The notes under the pieces are model-generated. The model made no database searches. It was not told the DNA's origin and saw only the letters and a list, made by a program, of their open reading frames with translations. The translations under genes were made by a program, and so were the position numbers. From an uncultured Oscillospiraceae bacterium (lineage in GTDB: Bacteria > Bacillota > Clostridia > Oscillospirales > Ruminococcaceae): 10,224 bases of DNA. Within the stretch, counting starts at the first letter, position 1, and every line of letters begins with the position of its first letter. This document shows, in pieces, positions 1-6,323 of the stretch. The DNA is taken from the NCBI GenBank assembly GCA_900540595.1, contig UQGL01000054.1, forward strand, positions 1-10,224, given 5' to 3'.

Positions 1-141
1 AGGTTATTAAACATATTAGAGGAATAATTACTAACATAACAATCATTGCACTTCCGGTGTTTTTTATAAACCAAGGAACGATATAAAAATCTATCAGCAA
101 CAGTAGGTAGAAAACATGTTCTTTTTTAATTTATCCATCAT
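1..141 (-). CDS. 5' part of a membrane protein gene, frame broken or slippery; continues past left edge
   Basis: A good ribosome binding site (GAAAGGA, 149-155) lies seven bases before ATG at 141. From this ATG the frame reads only 15 codons (MMDKLKKNMFSTYCC) to TGA at 94-96. The -1 frame is open from base 130 to the window edge and reads EHVFYLLLLIDFYIVPWFI and onward through a second hydrophobic stretch containing NTGSAM. That is typical membrane-protein composition. The two frames join exactly at A AAA AAG (121-127), in phase with the start frame, giving MMDKLKK followed by EHVFYLLLL. The coding sequence is therefore either shifted by -1 slippage, mutated, or mis-assembled by one A. I do not recognise the family. 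At least two membrane segments are visible. The region is about 29% G+C, unlike everything to its right. Confidence 0.5.
121..127 (-). promoter_or_regulatory. A AAA AAG slippery heptamer in coding phase
   Basis: On the minus strand the sequence is TTA AAA AAG in the frame of the ATG at 141, so the heptamer has the canonical X XXY YYZ phase used for bacterial -1 frameshifting, as in dnaX. A -1 slip here would place the ribosome in the long hydrophobic open frame. I saw no convincing downstream stem-loop. The nearest Shine-Dalgarno-like element is the start-site GAAAGGA, too far upstream to act as the dnaX-type stimulator. A missing A in a homopolymer is at least as likely an explanation. Confidence 0.35.
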
Positions 142-200
142 ATCATCATCCTTTCAAATTTCGATTTGTCCGTCTTACACCAGCCCAACCTCCCGCGGCA

Positions 201-1490
201 TCATACCAAAAACGCCTCAAACCGGTGCAGGTCGTCAATTTTCACGGTGGCGCGGTAAAAAACGCCATCCTCGCGGTATTCCTCCGCCGCTACGCTGCCG
301 CGGCTGCGCAAAATGTCGGCCAGCGCCAGCTTGTCATAGGGCAGCACCAGCTCGATCGTGCGCACACGGTGGCCCAGCACATCGTCCAGCTTGGCCAAAA
401 GCTCAGGCAGGCCGCAGCCGGTCTTGGCGCTCGTCAGCAGAATGTCCGGGTCAAACGCAACGGCGTTCGCCATATCGCATTTGTTGTAGACCACCAGCTG
501 GGGGATGCTCTCGCAGTCAAGGCTGCCCAGAACCTCATCGGTCACGGCCAGCTGCTCGGCGGCCTGAGCATCGCCCGCATCGGCTACCTTGATGATGACA
601 TCGGCAAAGGCGGCTTCCTCCAGCGTGGATTTGAACGCCTCGACCAGATGGTGCGGCAGCCGGCTGACAAAGCCGACCGTGTCTACCAGAATGATCTGCA
701 GCCCGCTGGGCAGCACCAGCTTGCGGGCGGTGGGGTCCAGCGTGGCAAACAGCATGTCGGCCTCAAAGATCTGCTCACCGCACAGGGCGTTCAGCAGGCT
801 GGATTTGCCCACATTGGTGTAGCCGACCAGTGCCACCACAGGCACATTGTTCTTTTGGCGGGCGCGGCGGGTCTCACCCCGGCGCTTTTCCATTTCCTTC
901 AGCTTTTCTTCCAGATGCTCAATGCGGTGGTGCAGGTGGCGGCGGTCCAGCTCCAGCTTGGTCTCACCGGCACCGCGGCGCGCACCGCCGCCGCCTCCGC
1001 CGCCGCCGCCCTGACGGCTCAGGCTTTCGCCCAGCCCCTGCAGGCGCGGCAGCTGGTAGCGCAGTGTGGCAAGCTCGGTCTGCAGCTTGCCCTCGTTCGT
1101 GGTGGCGCGGGCGCGGAAAATTTCAAGGATCAGCATCGTGCGATCCAGCACCTCAAGCTGCAGCGCGGCGGAGAGGTTGCGGATCTGGCTGCCGGTCAGC
1201 TCGCCGTCAAAAATCGCGGCTGCTGCGTTCACATTCTGGCAGACAAGGCGGGCCTCGGCGACCTTGCCCTCACCCAGCATCGTGGCGGCCTCGGGCGTGG
1301 CGCGCTTCTGTACGACCTCGGCCACGGCGTCCATGCCGTTGGCATCGGCCAGTGCGCGCAGCTCGTCCAGACTGCGGGTCATATCATAGCGGCCCTGATC
1401 CAGCGCCAGCAGCACCACGGGCAGCTTTTCGCCGTCGGTGGCCTTCTGGGCGGTCGTGCCAAAGTCAAGTTCTGTTGTGTTATCGCTCAT
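201..1490 (-). CDS. hflX: Ribosome-associated GTPase HflX
   Basis: 429 residues, close to the usual family length (about 426 in E. coli). HflX binds the large ribosomal subunit and splits stalled ribosomes. The N-terminal effector domain (about 20-160) is followed by a glycine-rich loop and a helical segment starting GETKLELDRR (175-184). The G domain shows G1 GYTNVGKS (223-230), the FATLDPT segment (248-254), G3 DTVGF (270-274), G4 NKCD (336-339) and G5 SAK (354-356). The glycine loop is unusual: nine glycines in a row (161-169) and RGAGE where the family normally has RGPGE. The start ATG at 1490 has GAGG just upstream and overlaps the TGA of the preceding acetyltransferase gene by four bases (ATGA), suggesting translational coupling. 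No U-rich terminator was found after the stop; the sequence turns AT-rich about 20-30 bases downstream. Confidence 0.96.
   Translation of the reverse strand: MSDNTTELDFGTTAQKATDGEKLPVVLLALDQGRYDMTRSLDELRALADANGMDAVAEVVQKRATPEAATMLGEGKVAEARLVCQNVNAAAAIFDGELTGSQIRNLSAALQLEVLDRTMLILEIFRARATTNEGKLQTELATLRYQLPRLQGLGESLSRQGGGGGGGGGARRGAGETKLELDRRHLHHRIEHLEEKLKEMEKRRGETRRARQKNNVPVVALVGYTNVGKSSLLNALCGEQIFEADMLFATLDPTARKLVLPSGLQIILVDTVGFVSRLPHHLVEAFKSTLEEAAFADVIIKVADAGDAQAAEQLAVTDEVLGSLDCESIPQLVVYNKCDMANAVAFDPDILLTSAKTGCGLPELLAKLDDVLGHRVRTIELVLPYDKLALADILRSRGSVAAEEYREDGVFYRATVKIDDLHRFEAFLV
984..1010 (-). repeat. Triplet repeat encoding nine consecutive glycines in hflX
   Basis: Nine glycine codons in a row (five GGC, GGA, two GGC, GGT) lie between the RQ and ARRGAGE segments of HflX. 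The near-perfect GGC repeat could expand or contract by replication slippage without breaking the frame. Canonical HflX has a shorter loop here (GGxGxRGPGE type), so this copy carries roughly five extra residues. Confidence 0.85.
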
Positions 1491-2065
1491 AATTCCTCTT
1501 TCAGCAGGTGGTAGGCGCGGCAGGGGACCGGGGTGCCGTCAAACTTGCGGTCGGTCACATCGTGGTCATAGACAAAGCCTGCCTTTTGCAGTACGGCGCT
1601 GCTGGCAATATTCTCGTTGGCGTGGACGGCGGCCAGCCAGTCGGCGCCCACCGTGTCAAACCAGTAGTCCCGCACGGTACAGAGTGCCTCAGTTGCATAG
1701 CCTTTATTCCACCATTTGCGGCCGAGTGCGTAGCCGACCTCCCACGCAGGGCCAAGCCGCTCCGTGTTCAGGTGCCAGCCGGTCTTGAGCGCCGGCGCGG
1801 GGAAAAGGCTGATCGAGCCGAACAGCACGCCGGTGTGCCGGTCGGTGATGCCCCACTGGTAAAAGGCGGGGTTATCGTAGTGCTTTTCCCACTCGTTCAG
1901 CGTCTCGGCGGTCTCGCCCCAGCTGCGGTGGGCGTTCCAGCGCAGATACTGCGTGACCTGCTTGTCGCTGGCCCAGTTGTTGTACATCATTTCGCTGTCA
2001 TCCATGGAGAGCCGCCGCAGAACAAGGCGCTGCGTCTCCAATTCCTGTGTGCCGCAATGCTTCAT
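1487..2065 (-). CDS. GNAT-family N-acetyltransferase (RimJ/RimL-like)
   Basis: 192 residues. Cytoplasmic acetyl-CoA-dependent transferase; the acceptor cannot be told from sequence. The N-terminus ETQRLVLRRLSMDD (10-23) is the usual opening of RimJ/RimL-type GNAT proteins. The acetyl-CoA binding segment is VGYALGRKWWNKGYATEAL (110-128), and NENIASSAVLQKAGF (150-164) matches the C-terminal N-x-x-S...KxGF signature. The open frame extends upstream to 2395, but there it only shadows the flippase gene. ATG at 2065 is preceded by AGAGGTGAGGG and lies eight bases after the flippase stop. The TGA overlaps the hflX start codon by four bases. It may modify a ribosomal protein, a small molecule or an antibiotic; there is no evidence to choose among these. 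Confidence 0.9.
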   Translation of the reverse strand: MKHCGTQELETQRLVLRRLSMDDSEMMYNNWASDKQVTQYLRWNAHRSWGETAETLNEWEKHYDNPAFYQWGITDRHTGVLFGSISLFPAPALKTGWHLNTERLGPAWEVGYALGRKWWNKGYATEALCTVRDYWFDTVGADWLAAVHANENIASSAVLQKAGFVYDHDVTDRKFDGTPVPCRAYHLLKEEL

Positions 2066-2073
2066 GATTTCCC

Positions 2074-3528
2074 TCACCTCTTGTGGAAGATGCCGCGCAG
2101 GATGCCCAGCCCCATGGTCCAGAGCCTGGCCAGCTGCGCGCGGTAGAGTGTGCAGTAGATAAACAAAATCACGCCGACCAGCGCGAATTTTATAAAGAAG
2201 TGCTGCCACAGCAGCGTGCCGACTGCCGTGACCGCAAACGCCAGCAGAAAGCCGGAGATCGTCTTGGGGTAGCTGGCCACGGTGCGGTAATACATCTGCC
2301 CCGTGACACTGCGGTACAAAAAGGCTGCACCGTTGCTGGCGGCCAGCGCGAGCGCTGCACCGGTCAGCCCAAAGCGCGGCACCAGCACCGCACAAAGCCA
2401 GAAGTTGGACAGCGCCCCCAGCCCGATGCCGATCGTGTCATGCCACGGCTTGCGGGCGATCGAGTTGCCGTAGACCGTTCCCTCGCACAATATGTTGAAG
2501 ACAACGGCCAGCATCAGCAGCGGGAAGATCGCCAGACACCCCCGCTTGTCGGGGAAGATGACAAAGACGATGTCCTCCAGCATGACCAGCACGCAGAAAA
2601 AGCCGAAGATCAGCAGGTCCAGCACATCATGCACGCGGCAGATGCGCTCCTGCTCGTCGCGGTAGTGGGCGTAGACATAAGGCCCCCAGTAGGTCGAAAA
2701 CCCGGCTTGAATGGCCGTTACAAGCTGCGCAAGGCTGTAGCCGAAGGCAAAAAGCCCCTGCGCGCTCTCGCCGCAGGCGTTGCCGACAAACGAAAGACAG
2801 ATACCGCTGGACAGGCTGAACAAAATCTGCGCCGGGGCCAGCGCGATGCCGTAGGGCACGGTCTGCCGCGCAATGCCGCCCAGCTGTGCCGCGGGCAGCG
2901 GTGCCAGCACGGCGGCGCGATACTTGTACCCGAACGCAATGGCCACCACGCCGAAGCTGAGGATGGCGGCGACCGCCAGCACAAAGACCTCGGAGGTGAA
3001 AAAGCCCGGCAGCAGATAAAACAGGTTGTAGCAGCCCTGCATCCAGAGCGTCTGTGCCGTGTAGGCGCGCAGGTCGTTTTCCAGCCGAAGCAGGACATTC
3101 AGATACCGCACCAGCATATAAAGCGCCGCATTAAGAAAGAGCAGCGGCACGATGCCCGGCCCGGCGGAGCCAAGGCCGAACGCGGCAGCGAGGGGCTGCG
3201 CAAAAAACACGCTGCCCGCAACGCCCAGCAGCATCATAAAGGACGCTGAGATGCGGGTGCAGGCCGCAAACAGCTGGCGCGGCTCGGCCCCGGCGGGCGG
3301 CTCATGATAAAAGCGCAGCAGCGCCTGATCCAAGCCAAGGATGCCGATGTTCATGATGGTGGCCGTGTAGGTCATAAAGGTGACCGGCGCGCCCAGCACC
3401 TCGGCGGGCAGCAGCCCCTTGACGATAAGGGCCAGCCCCGTGATGGCGAAGCCCAGATAGGTCGCCACCGAATATTTCATTACATTTCCGGCGAAGGACT
3501 CACCGGAGGTTTTTTTGTTTTCTGACAT
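2074..3528 (-). CDS. Polysaccharide flippase, MOP/Wzx type
   Basis: 484 residues, hydrophobic throughout, with about 12-14 predicted membrane helices, for example 20-38, 95-117, 126-145, 177-199, 303-325, 332-349, 364-384, 423-440 and 446-462. Proteins of this kind move undecaprenyl-linked sugar units across the cytoplasmic membrane. Supporting features are the early YLGFAITGLALIVKGLLPAE segment (24-43), charged loops such as YAHYRDEQERICRVHDVLD (286-304), and PRFGLTGAALALAASNGAA (384-402), which corresponds to the G-x-x-G-A-A motif of Wzx-type carriers. The Shine-Dalgarno before the ATG at 3528 is weak (GGGA). A paired-palindrome repeat begins only 22 bases upstream of the start. The gene sits between a carbohydrate protein and a GNAT gene, and export of the glycan acylated by the MBOAT/SGNH pair is the likely role. 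A lipid II-type or teichuronic-acid carrier is possible. Confidence 0.87.
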   Translation of the reverse strand: MSENKKTSGESFAGNVMKYSVATYLGFAITGLALIVKGLLPAEVLGAPVTFMTYTATIMNIGILGLDQALLRFYHEPPAGAEPRQLFAACTRISASFMMLLGVAGSVFFAQPLAAAFGLGSAGPGIVPLLFLNAALYMLVRYLNVLLRLENDLRAYTAQTLWMQGCYNLFYLLPGFFTSEVFVLAVAAILSFGVVAIAFGYKYRAAVLAPLPAAQLGGIARQTVPYGIALAPAQILFSLSSGICLSFVGNACGESAQGLFAFGYSLAQLVTAIQAGFSTYWGPYVYAHYRDEQERICRVHDVLDLLIFGFFCVLVMLEDIVFVIFPDKRGCLAIFPLLMLAVVFNILCEGTVYGNSIARKPWHDTIGIGLGALSNFWLCAVLVPRFGLTGAALALAASNGAAFLYRSVTGQMYYRTVASYPKTISGFLLAFAVTAVGTLLWQHFFIKFALVGVILFIYCTLYRAQLARLWTMGLGILRGIFHKR

Positions 3529-3550
3529 ATGTGTGTCCCATCATAGCGTT

Positions 3551-3636
3551 GTAGGGGCCGGGCATGCCCGGCCCGCAGCCTTGCCTTTACTGCGCGTCTG
3601 CCATACAGTGCAGGGCCGGGCATGCCCGGCCCCTAC
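3551..3636 (+). repeat. 86-bp paired-palindrome element, copy 1
   Basis: Two 24-base arms, 3551-3574 and 3613-3636, are exact inverted copies of each other. Each is also a palindrome centred on GGGCATGCCC. The outer ends read GTAGGGG and CCCCTAC. The 38-base interior starts GCAGCCTTGC. The element fills most of the gap between the GT-B-like gene and the flippase gene. It has the same length as the copy at 6228-6313, and the left arm is identical there. Confidence 0.9.
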
Positions 3637-3647
3637 ATTGGCGGTGG

Positions 3648-4961
3648 TTATTTCACAAACGGCCTGATTCTTGCTTCCATCGCCGCAACCTGCTCCTTCG
3701 TTACATGCGCTTTGTCTACATAGCCGTAGATGCGCTGCGCAAAGTCTGCCAGCGGCGGGCAGAAGGCGAATACCTTTTTCGGCTCCCAGCCGTGCTTATA
3801 GAGGAAATGCACCCCGGCCAGCGCGCAGAGCTTCAGCTTGTTGAAATGCGGGGTAAAGCCCGCGCCCATCGGCTCGTCCCGCGGCGGATTTTTGTAGACA
3901 TCCTCCAAAAGATCGGCCATCCGCTTGTAGGCGGGCGTATCGCTCGGGTCAAAATACCCCTCGATGACCTCCCGCGCGATGGGGAAGGGCGGCTCCGGCT
4001 CGGCCATGGCGGCGGCAAACGCATCGTAGCTTGTCACATAGCGCGCGTCCTTATAGATGACCGGGTCGTACTCATGCTCGATCGGCACCGGGCGCAGGAT
4101 ATGGCAGCTTTTGCCCGCCATGTACACCTCGGCGATGGCGGTGCTCATCCAGATCGAGATCGAGTCTGCGGCAACGATCCACTGCTTGACCGAGTCGGCA
4201 AAAATAACATGAAAGTTCGGCCGCTTTTTCGCCAGTGCCTCCAGCGCGGGGGAGTTCCACTCGCTGGGGTGGCGGCGGTAGACCAGCTCGACCTCGGGAT
4301 GCTGGCCTAGATATTCATCGAACCAGCGCAGCGTTTCCTGCATCGAGATGCGGTTTGTTTTGGCAAAGCCGGTAAAGTCGGTGCCCGCCATCTTGGAAAG
4401 CTCGGCTACCTCCTCCTCGCTCATGCTGGCATAGCCGAAGCTTGAGATATACAGGTGCAGCTGCTTTTCGGGGTCGAGGCCGAATTCCCTGCACAGCGCC
4501 GTTTTATCCTTGAAGTATCCGTTGAACTCCGGGCGCAGAAAGTCCATCATGACGGCGCCGGTCACGGGGGTGTTTTTGGCCTCCATGCCGTGGGCCTGCA
4601 GACGGGCGGCTGTGCGCGTGCCCCAGCAGGTCTGCACACAGCGCTTGGCATTGCCGTTCATATTGAACCAGTCGCCCTCCTCCTGCGTGTCGGAGAGCAT
4701 CTGCTCCCAGTGGAGGTTGACGATCTTGTTGCAGCGGCCGATGTTGTTGTACACATGGCTGTTGATGGCCTCGTTGTCGTACATGCAGCTGGCCACCAGC
4801 ACCTCCGGCTTGTCCTTGCCGAAGAACCGCAGCCGCTTGGGGTCAAGCAGCTGGCGGATCTCAGCGGTATAGCCGCGCCGCTCCAGCTCCAGCTTGAGCA
4901 AAAGGTCGCTCTCATACTCGCGGACGGTGTGTTCATATAAAATCAGGAAATCTAATGCCAT
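3648..4961 (-). CDS. Surface carbohydrate biosynthesis protein, GT-B-like
   Basis: 437 residues, soluble and cytoplasmic, with no signal peptide. The layout suggests a two-domain GT-B fold like that of CDP-glycerol transferases and 'surface carbohydrate biosynthesis' proteins. The N-terminal half has a nucleotide-fold opening (FLILYEHTVREYESDLLLK, 5-23) and NLHWEQ (82-87). The C-terminal half has LVYRRHPSEW (226-235), then an ADSISIWMSTAIAEVYMAGK segment (265-284), which resembles the donor-binding S-T-x-x-x-E-A-x-x-x-G-K pattern of this group, and RPVPIEHEYDP (290-300). The ribosome binding site AGGAGGT (4966-4972) is four bases from the ATG and is the best in the array. Its substrate cannot be told. 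Position between the flippase and the acyltransferase pair supports a role in building the same glycan. I see no clear catalytic residue proof, so glycosyltransferase activity is inferred. Confidence 0.72.
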   Translation of the reverse strand: MALDFLILYEHTVREYESDLLLKLELERRGYTAEIRQLLDPKRLRFFGKDKPEVLVASCMYDNEAINSHVYNNIGRCNKIVNLHWEQMLSDTQEEGDWFNMNGNAKRCVQTCWGTRTAARLQAHGMEAKNTPVTGAVMMDFLRPEFNGYFKDKTALCREFGLDPEKQLHLYISSFGYASMSEEEVAELSKMAGTDFTGFAKTNRISMQETLRWFDEYLGQHPEVELVYRRHPSEWNSPALEALAKKRPNFHVIFADSVKQWIVAADSISIWMSTAIAEVYMAGKSCHILRPVPIEHEYDPVIYKDARYVTSYDAFAAAMAEPEPPFPIAREVIEGYFDPSDTPAYKRMADLLEDVYKNPPRDEPMGAGFTPHFNKLKLCALAGVHFLYKHGWEPKKVFAFCPPLADFAQRIYGYVDKAHVTKEQVAAMEARIRPFVK

Positions 4962-4977
4962 GTGTACCTCCTAAAAA

Positions 4978-5038
4978 GCCTTCCCCCGCGGGACAGACTC
5001 CCCCGATACGGGGGAGGTGGCCGAAGGCCGGATGAGGG
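4978..5038 (+). repeat. Interspersed GC-rich repeat with two hairpins (ends GGATGAGGG)
   Basis: Starts GCCTTCCCCC and ends GGATGAGGG. It contains the stem CTCCCCC/GGGGGAG (4998-5004 with 5010-5016, loop GATAC) and the small hairpin GGCC-GAA-GGCC (5019-5029). Read on the minus strand it begins CCCTCATCCGGCC, a form I recall as an abundant intergenic repeat in Faecalibacterium-like Clostridia; that recollection is not tested here. It lies directly upstream of the ribosome binding site of the GT-B-like gene. Confidence 0.7.
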
Positions 5039-5087
5039 ACGGTGTTTTCGCTATTATCCGTGAATGGGTGGCCGTGGGAAGGCTGCC

Positions 5088-5112
5088 GGGCGCATATAGA
5101 ATGCGCCCCTAC
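5088..5112 (+). repeat. Solitary 25-base palindromic arm, GCATATAGAATGC type
   Basis: Reads GGGCGCATATAGAATGC and ends CGCCCCTAC. It is identical over all 25 bases to the right arm at 9399-9423. No matching GTAGGGG left arm occurs at the expected distance upstream, where the other repeat (4978-5038) ends about 50 bases away. It looks like the remnant of a paired element or a single mobile arm. Confidence 0.85.
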
Positions 5113-5115
5113 GGT

Positions 5116-5168
5116 GTAGGGGGCGGCGTCCTCGACGCCCCGCGGGCGGAGCAGAGCCCCGCCCCTAC
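5116..5168 (+). repeat. 53-bp paired-hairpin element, GTCCTCGAC type
   Basis: Bounded by GTAGGGG (5116) and CCCCTAC (to 5168), like the 86-bp and 79-bp copies, but shorter. Left hairpin: GGCGTC-CTC-GACGCC (5125-5139). Right hairpin: GGGCGG (5144-5149) pairs with CCGCCC (5159-5164). It lies three bases after the solitary arm, so this gap carries nested or tandem copies. It ends ten bases before the stop codon of the SGNH gene. Confidence 0.8.
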
Positions 5169-5178
5169 CGTGCGGTAC

Positions 5179-6120
5179 TCACTTTATATCGTTAAACAAT
5201 TCTTCCGTCCAAAGTGGCAGGCCGTATTTTTCATCAAGGTGGAAACCGTCAAAAAACTGCGTGTCATCGTCTGTGATGCAGCTGCCGCCCCACTCATAGT
5301 CCAGCAGGGTAAAGCCGTAGCTGTCGGCCCAGGCGCGCAGCGCGGGCAGTACTTCATCCTCCATCGCATCGCTGATGCCGAAGGCATCGCAGACCTCGGT
5401 GCGCACATTTTCCGCCATCGGCGGCAAAACCACGATGAGCCGCACGCCCTCGGCCTGACAGCGCTCGGCCAAAGCGCGCAGCCGCTCAAGCTGCTCGGTG
5501 TTGAGTGACCAGTCTCTGCAGCGCGGGGTGATGGTGGCGGTGTAGTCGTACAGGCGGCGGTGCAGCGGCAGCACCGTGCCGTCATCGGCCAGATAATCGC
5601 TCTCGGTCCAGTCGCCGGACTCGATCGTGTCAGGTGTGCCGCGCAGCGTGTCCATCGCCACGGTCAGGGCGTTTACATTGTACTCAAGGTTAAAGCAGTA
5701 GGCGAGGGGGTTGTTCAGCGTCTCCTCCAGCGCGGCAAAGCGGTCGGTGTTGTACCCGGCGTTCAGCGTATAGAAAGAAACCTCCGCCAGCAGGGTATCG
5801 ACCTCATGACCGGAGTCGAGTATATAGTCCGCCAGATCAAGCGTCTCTTTGAGCGAGGCACCGCCGAACGCAAGGTTCTGCCACGGCTGCCCGGTCAGGC
5901 TGTTGACCAGCTGCATATCAAAATGGGCAAGGCGGCTGTCGCCTAAAATCAAATTTGTGCCCGGCGCCTGCTGGTAGGCGCGCACCCGCGCCACCGGCTG
6001 GCTGGACGAGGCGGAGGCCTTCAGCCCGAAGTAGTTGTTTGGCTCAAACGCAGCAAAGAACACGAACCACAGAACCACAGGGATCGCCAGAAGCGCCATT
6101 TTTTTGAGAATGTTTTTCAT
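5179..6120 (-). CDS. Membrane-anchored SGNH-fold acyltransferase (DltD/AlgJ/PatB-like)
   Basis: 313 residues. A positively charged start and one hydrophobic segment (about 8-25) anchor the protein, placing the catalytic domain outside the membrane. The SGNH signature is complete: GDSR with the nucleophile Ser62 (60-63), the FGG turn (85-87), and the C-terminal Asp291 and His294 in FFDGFHLDEKYG (289-300). A conserved VVLPP strand ends at 234. Such proteins work with an MBOAT partner to transfer acetyl or other acyl groups to alginate, cellulose, teichoic acid or secondary wall polysaccharide. The MBOAT gene is immediately upstream. The frame is open to 6300, but ATG at 6120 is preferred because AGGAGG (6132-6137) lies 11 bases upstream and it begins a normal anchor; the longer N-terminus would be translated from repeat DNA. 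D-alanylation is less likely because dltA and dltC are absent from the window. Confidence 0.85.
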   Translation of the reverse strand: MKNILKKMALLAIPVVLWFVFFAAFEPNNYFGLKASASSSQPVARVRAYQQAPGTNLILGDSRLAHFDMQLVNSLTGQPWQNLAFGGASLKETLDLADYILDSGHEVDTLLAEVSFYTLNAGYNTDRFAALEETLNNPLAYCFNLEYNVNALTVAMDTLRGTPDTIESGDWTESDYLADDGTVLPLHRRLYDYTATITPRCRDWSLNTEQLERLRALAERCQAEGVRLIVVLPPMAENVRTEVCDAFGISDAMEDEVLPALRAWADSYGFTLLDYEWGGSCITDDDTQFFDGFHLDEKYGLPLWTEELFNDIK

Positions 6121-6148
6121 GGGCCAAGCAGCCTCCTTTCGTATTGAT

Positions 6149-6180
6149 GTAGGGCGCAGGGACCGGGCATGCCTCGCCCG
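6149..6180 (+). repeat. Degenerate single palindromic arm, chimeric
   Basis: Begins GTAGGGCGCAGGGA and contains CCGGGCATGCCTCGCCC (6163-6179). The left half matches the GGCCGGGCATGC arm type and the right half matches the GCATGCCTCGCC type, joined at the shared GCATGC. The two halves no longer pair fully outside the core. It lies between the SGNH ribosome binding site and the intact 86-bp copy at 6228-6313. Confidence 0.65.
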
Positions 6181-6227
6181 CGGGGCGTAAAACCTGCTGC
6201 CACATTTCATTTCCCCATCGCCGCCTT

Positions 6228-6313
6228 GTAGGGGCCGGGCATGCCCGGCCCTCAGCCCTGCGGCCAATGCCATCTGACGGGAAAGCGGAGGGCGAGGCAT
6301 GCCTCGCCCCTAC
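6228..6313 (+). repeat. 86-bp paired-palindrome element, copy 2
   Basis: Same length and orientation as the element at 3551-3636. The left arm (6228-6251) is identical to 3551-3574. The right arm (6290-6313) has the same plan but a different stem, GCGAGGCATGCCTCGC. The 38-base interior begins TCAGCCCTGC, similar to GCAGCCTTGC in copy 1 for the first ten bases and then divergent. Ends are GTAGGGG and CCCCTAC. It lies in the MBOAT-SGNH gap, ending ten bases before the MBOAT stop codon. Confidence 0.9.
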
Positions 6314-6323
6314 GGTGCGGTGG

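Noticed and set aside
142..200. Promoter for the left-edge membrane gene
   Set aside because: No acceptable -35/-10 pair was seen in the 59 bases between hflX and the gene; read-through from hflX is possible.
225..1514. Long plus-strand open frame opposite hflX (429 codons)
   Set aside because: Antisense shadow caused by GC-rich codon bias. The minus strand carries unmistakable HflX motifs, and the plus frame shows only low-complexity Gln/Ala/Gly/His composition.
2066..2395. N-terminal extension of the GNAT reading frame
   Set aside because: It overlaps the flippase gene in another frame. A strong ribosome binding site and a typical GNAT N-terminus support ATG at 2065.
3551..3636. Intrinsic terminator at the paired palindrome
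   Set aside because: The stems are strong but no U tract follows on either strand, and the same structure recurs in other gaps, so a repeat element fits better.
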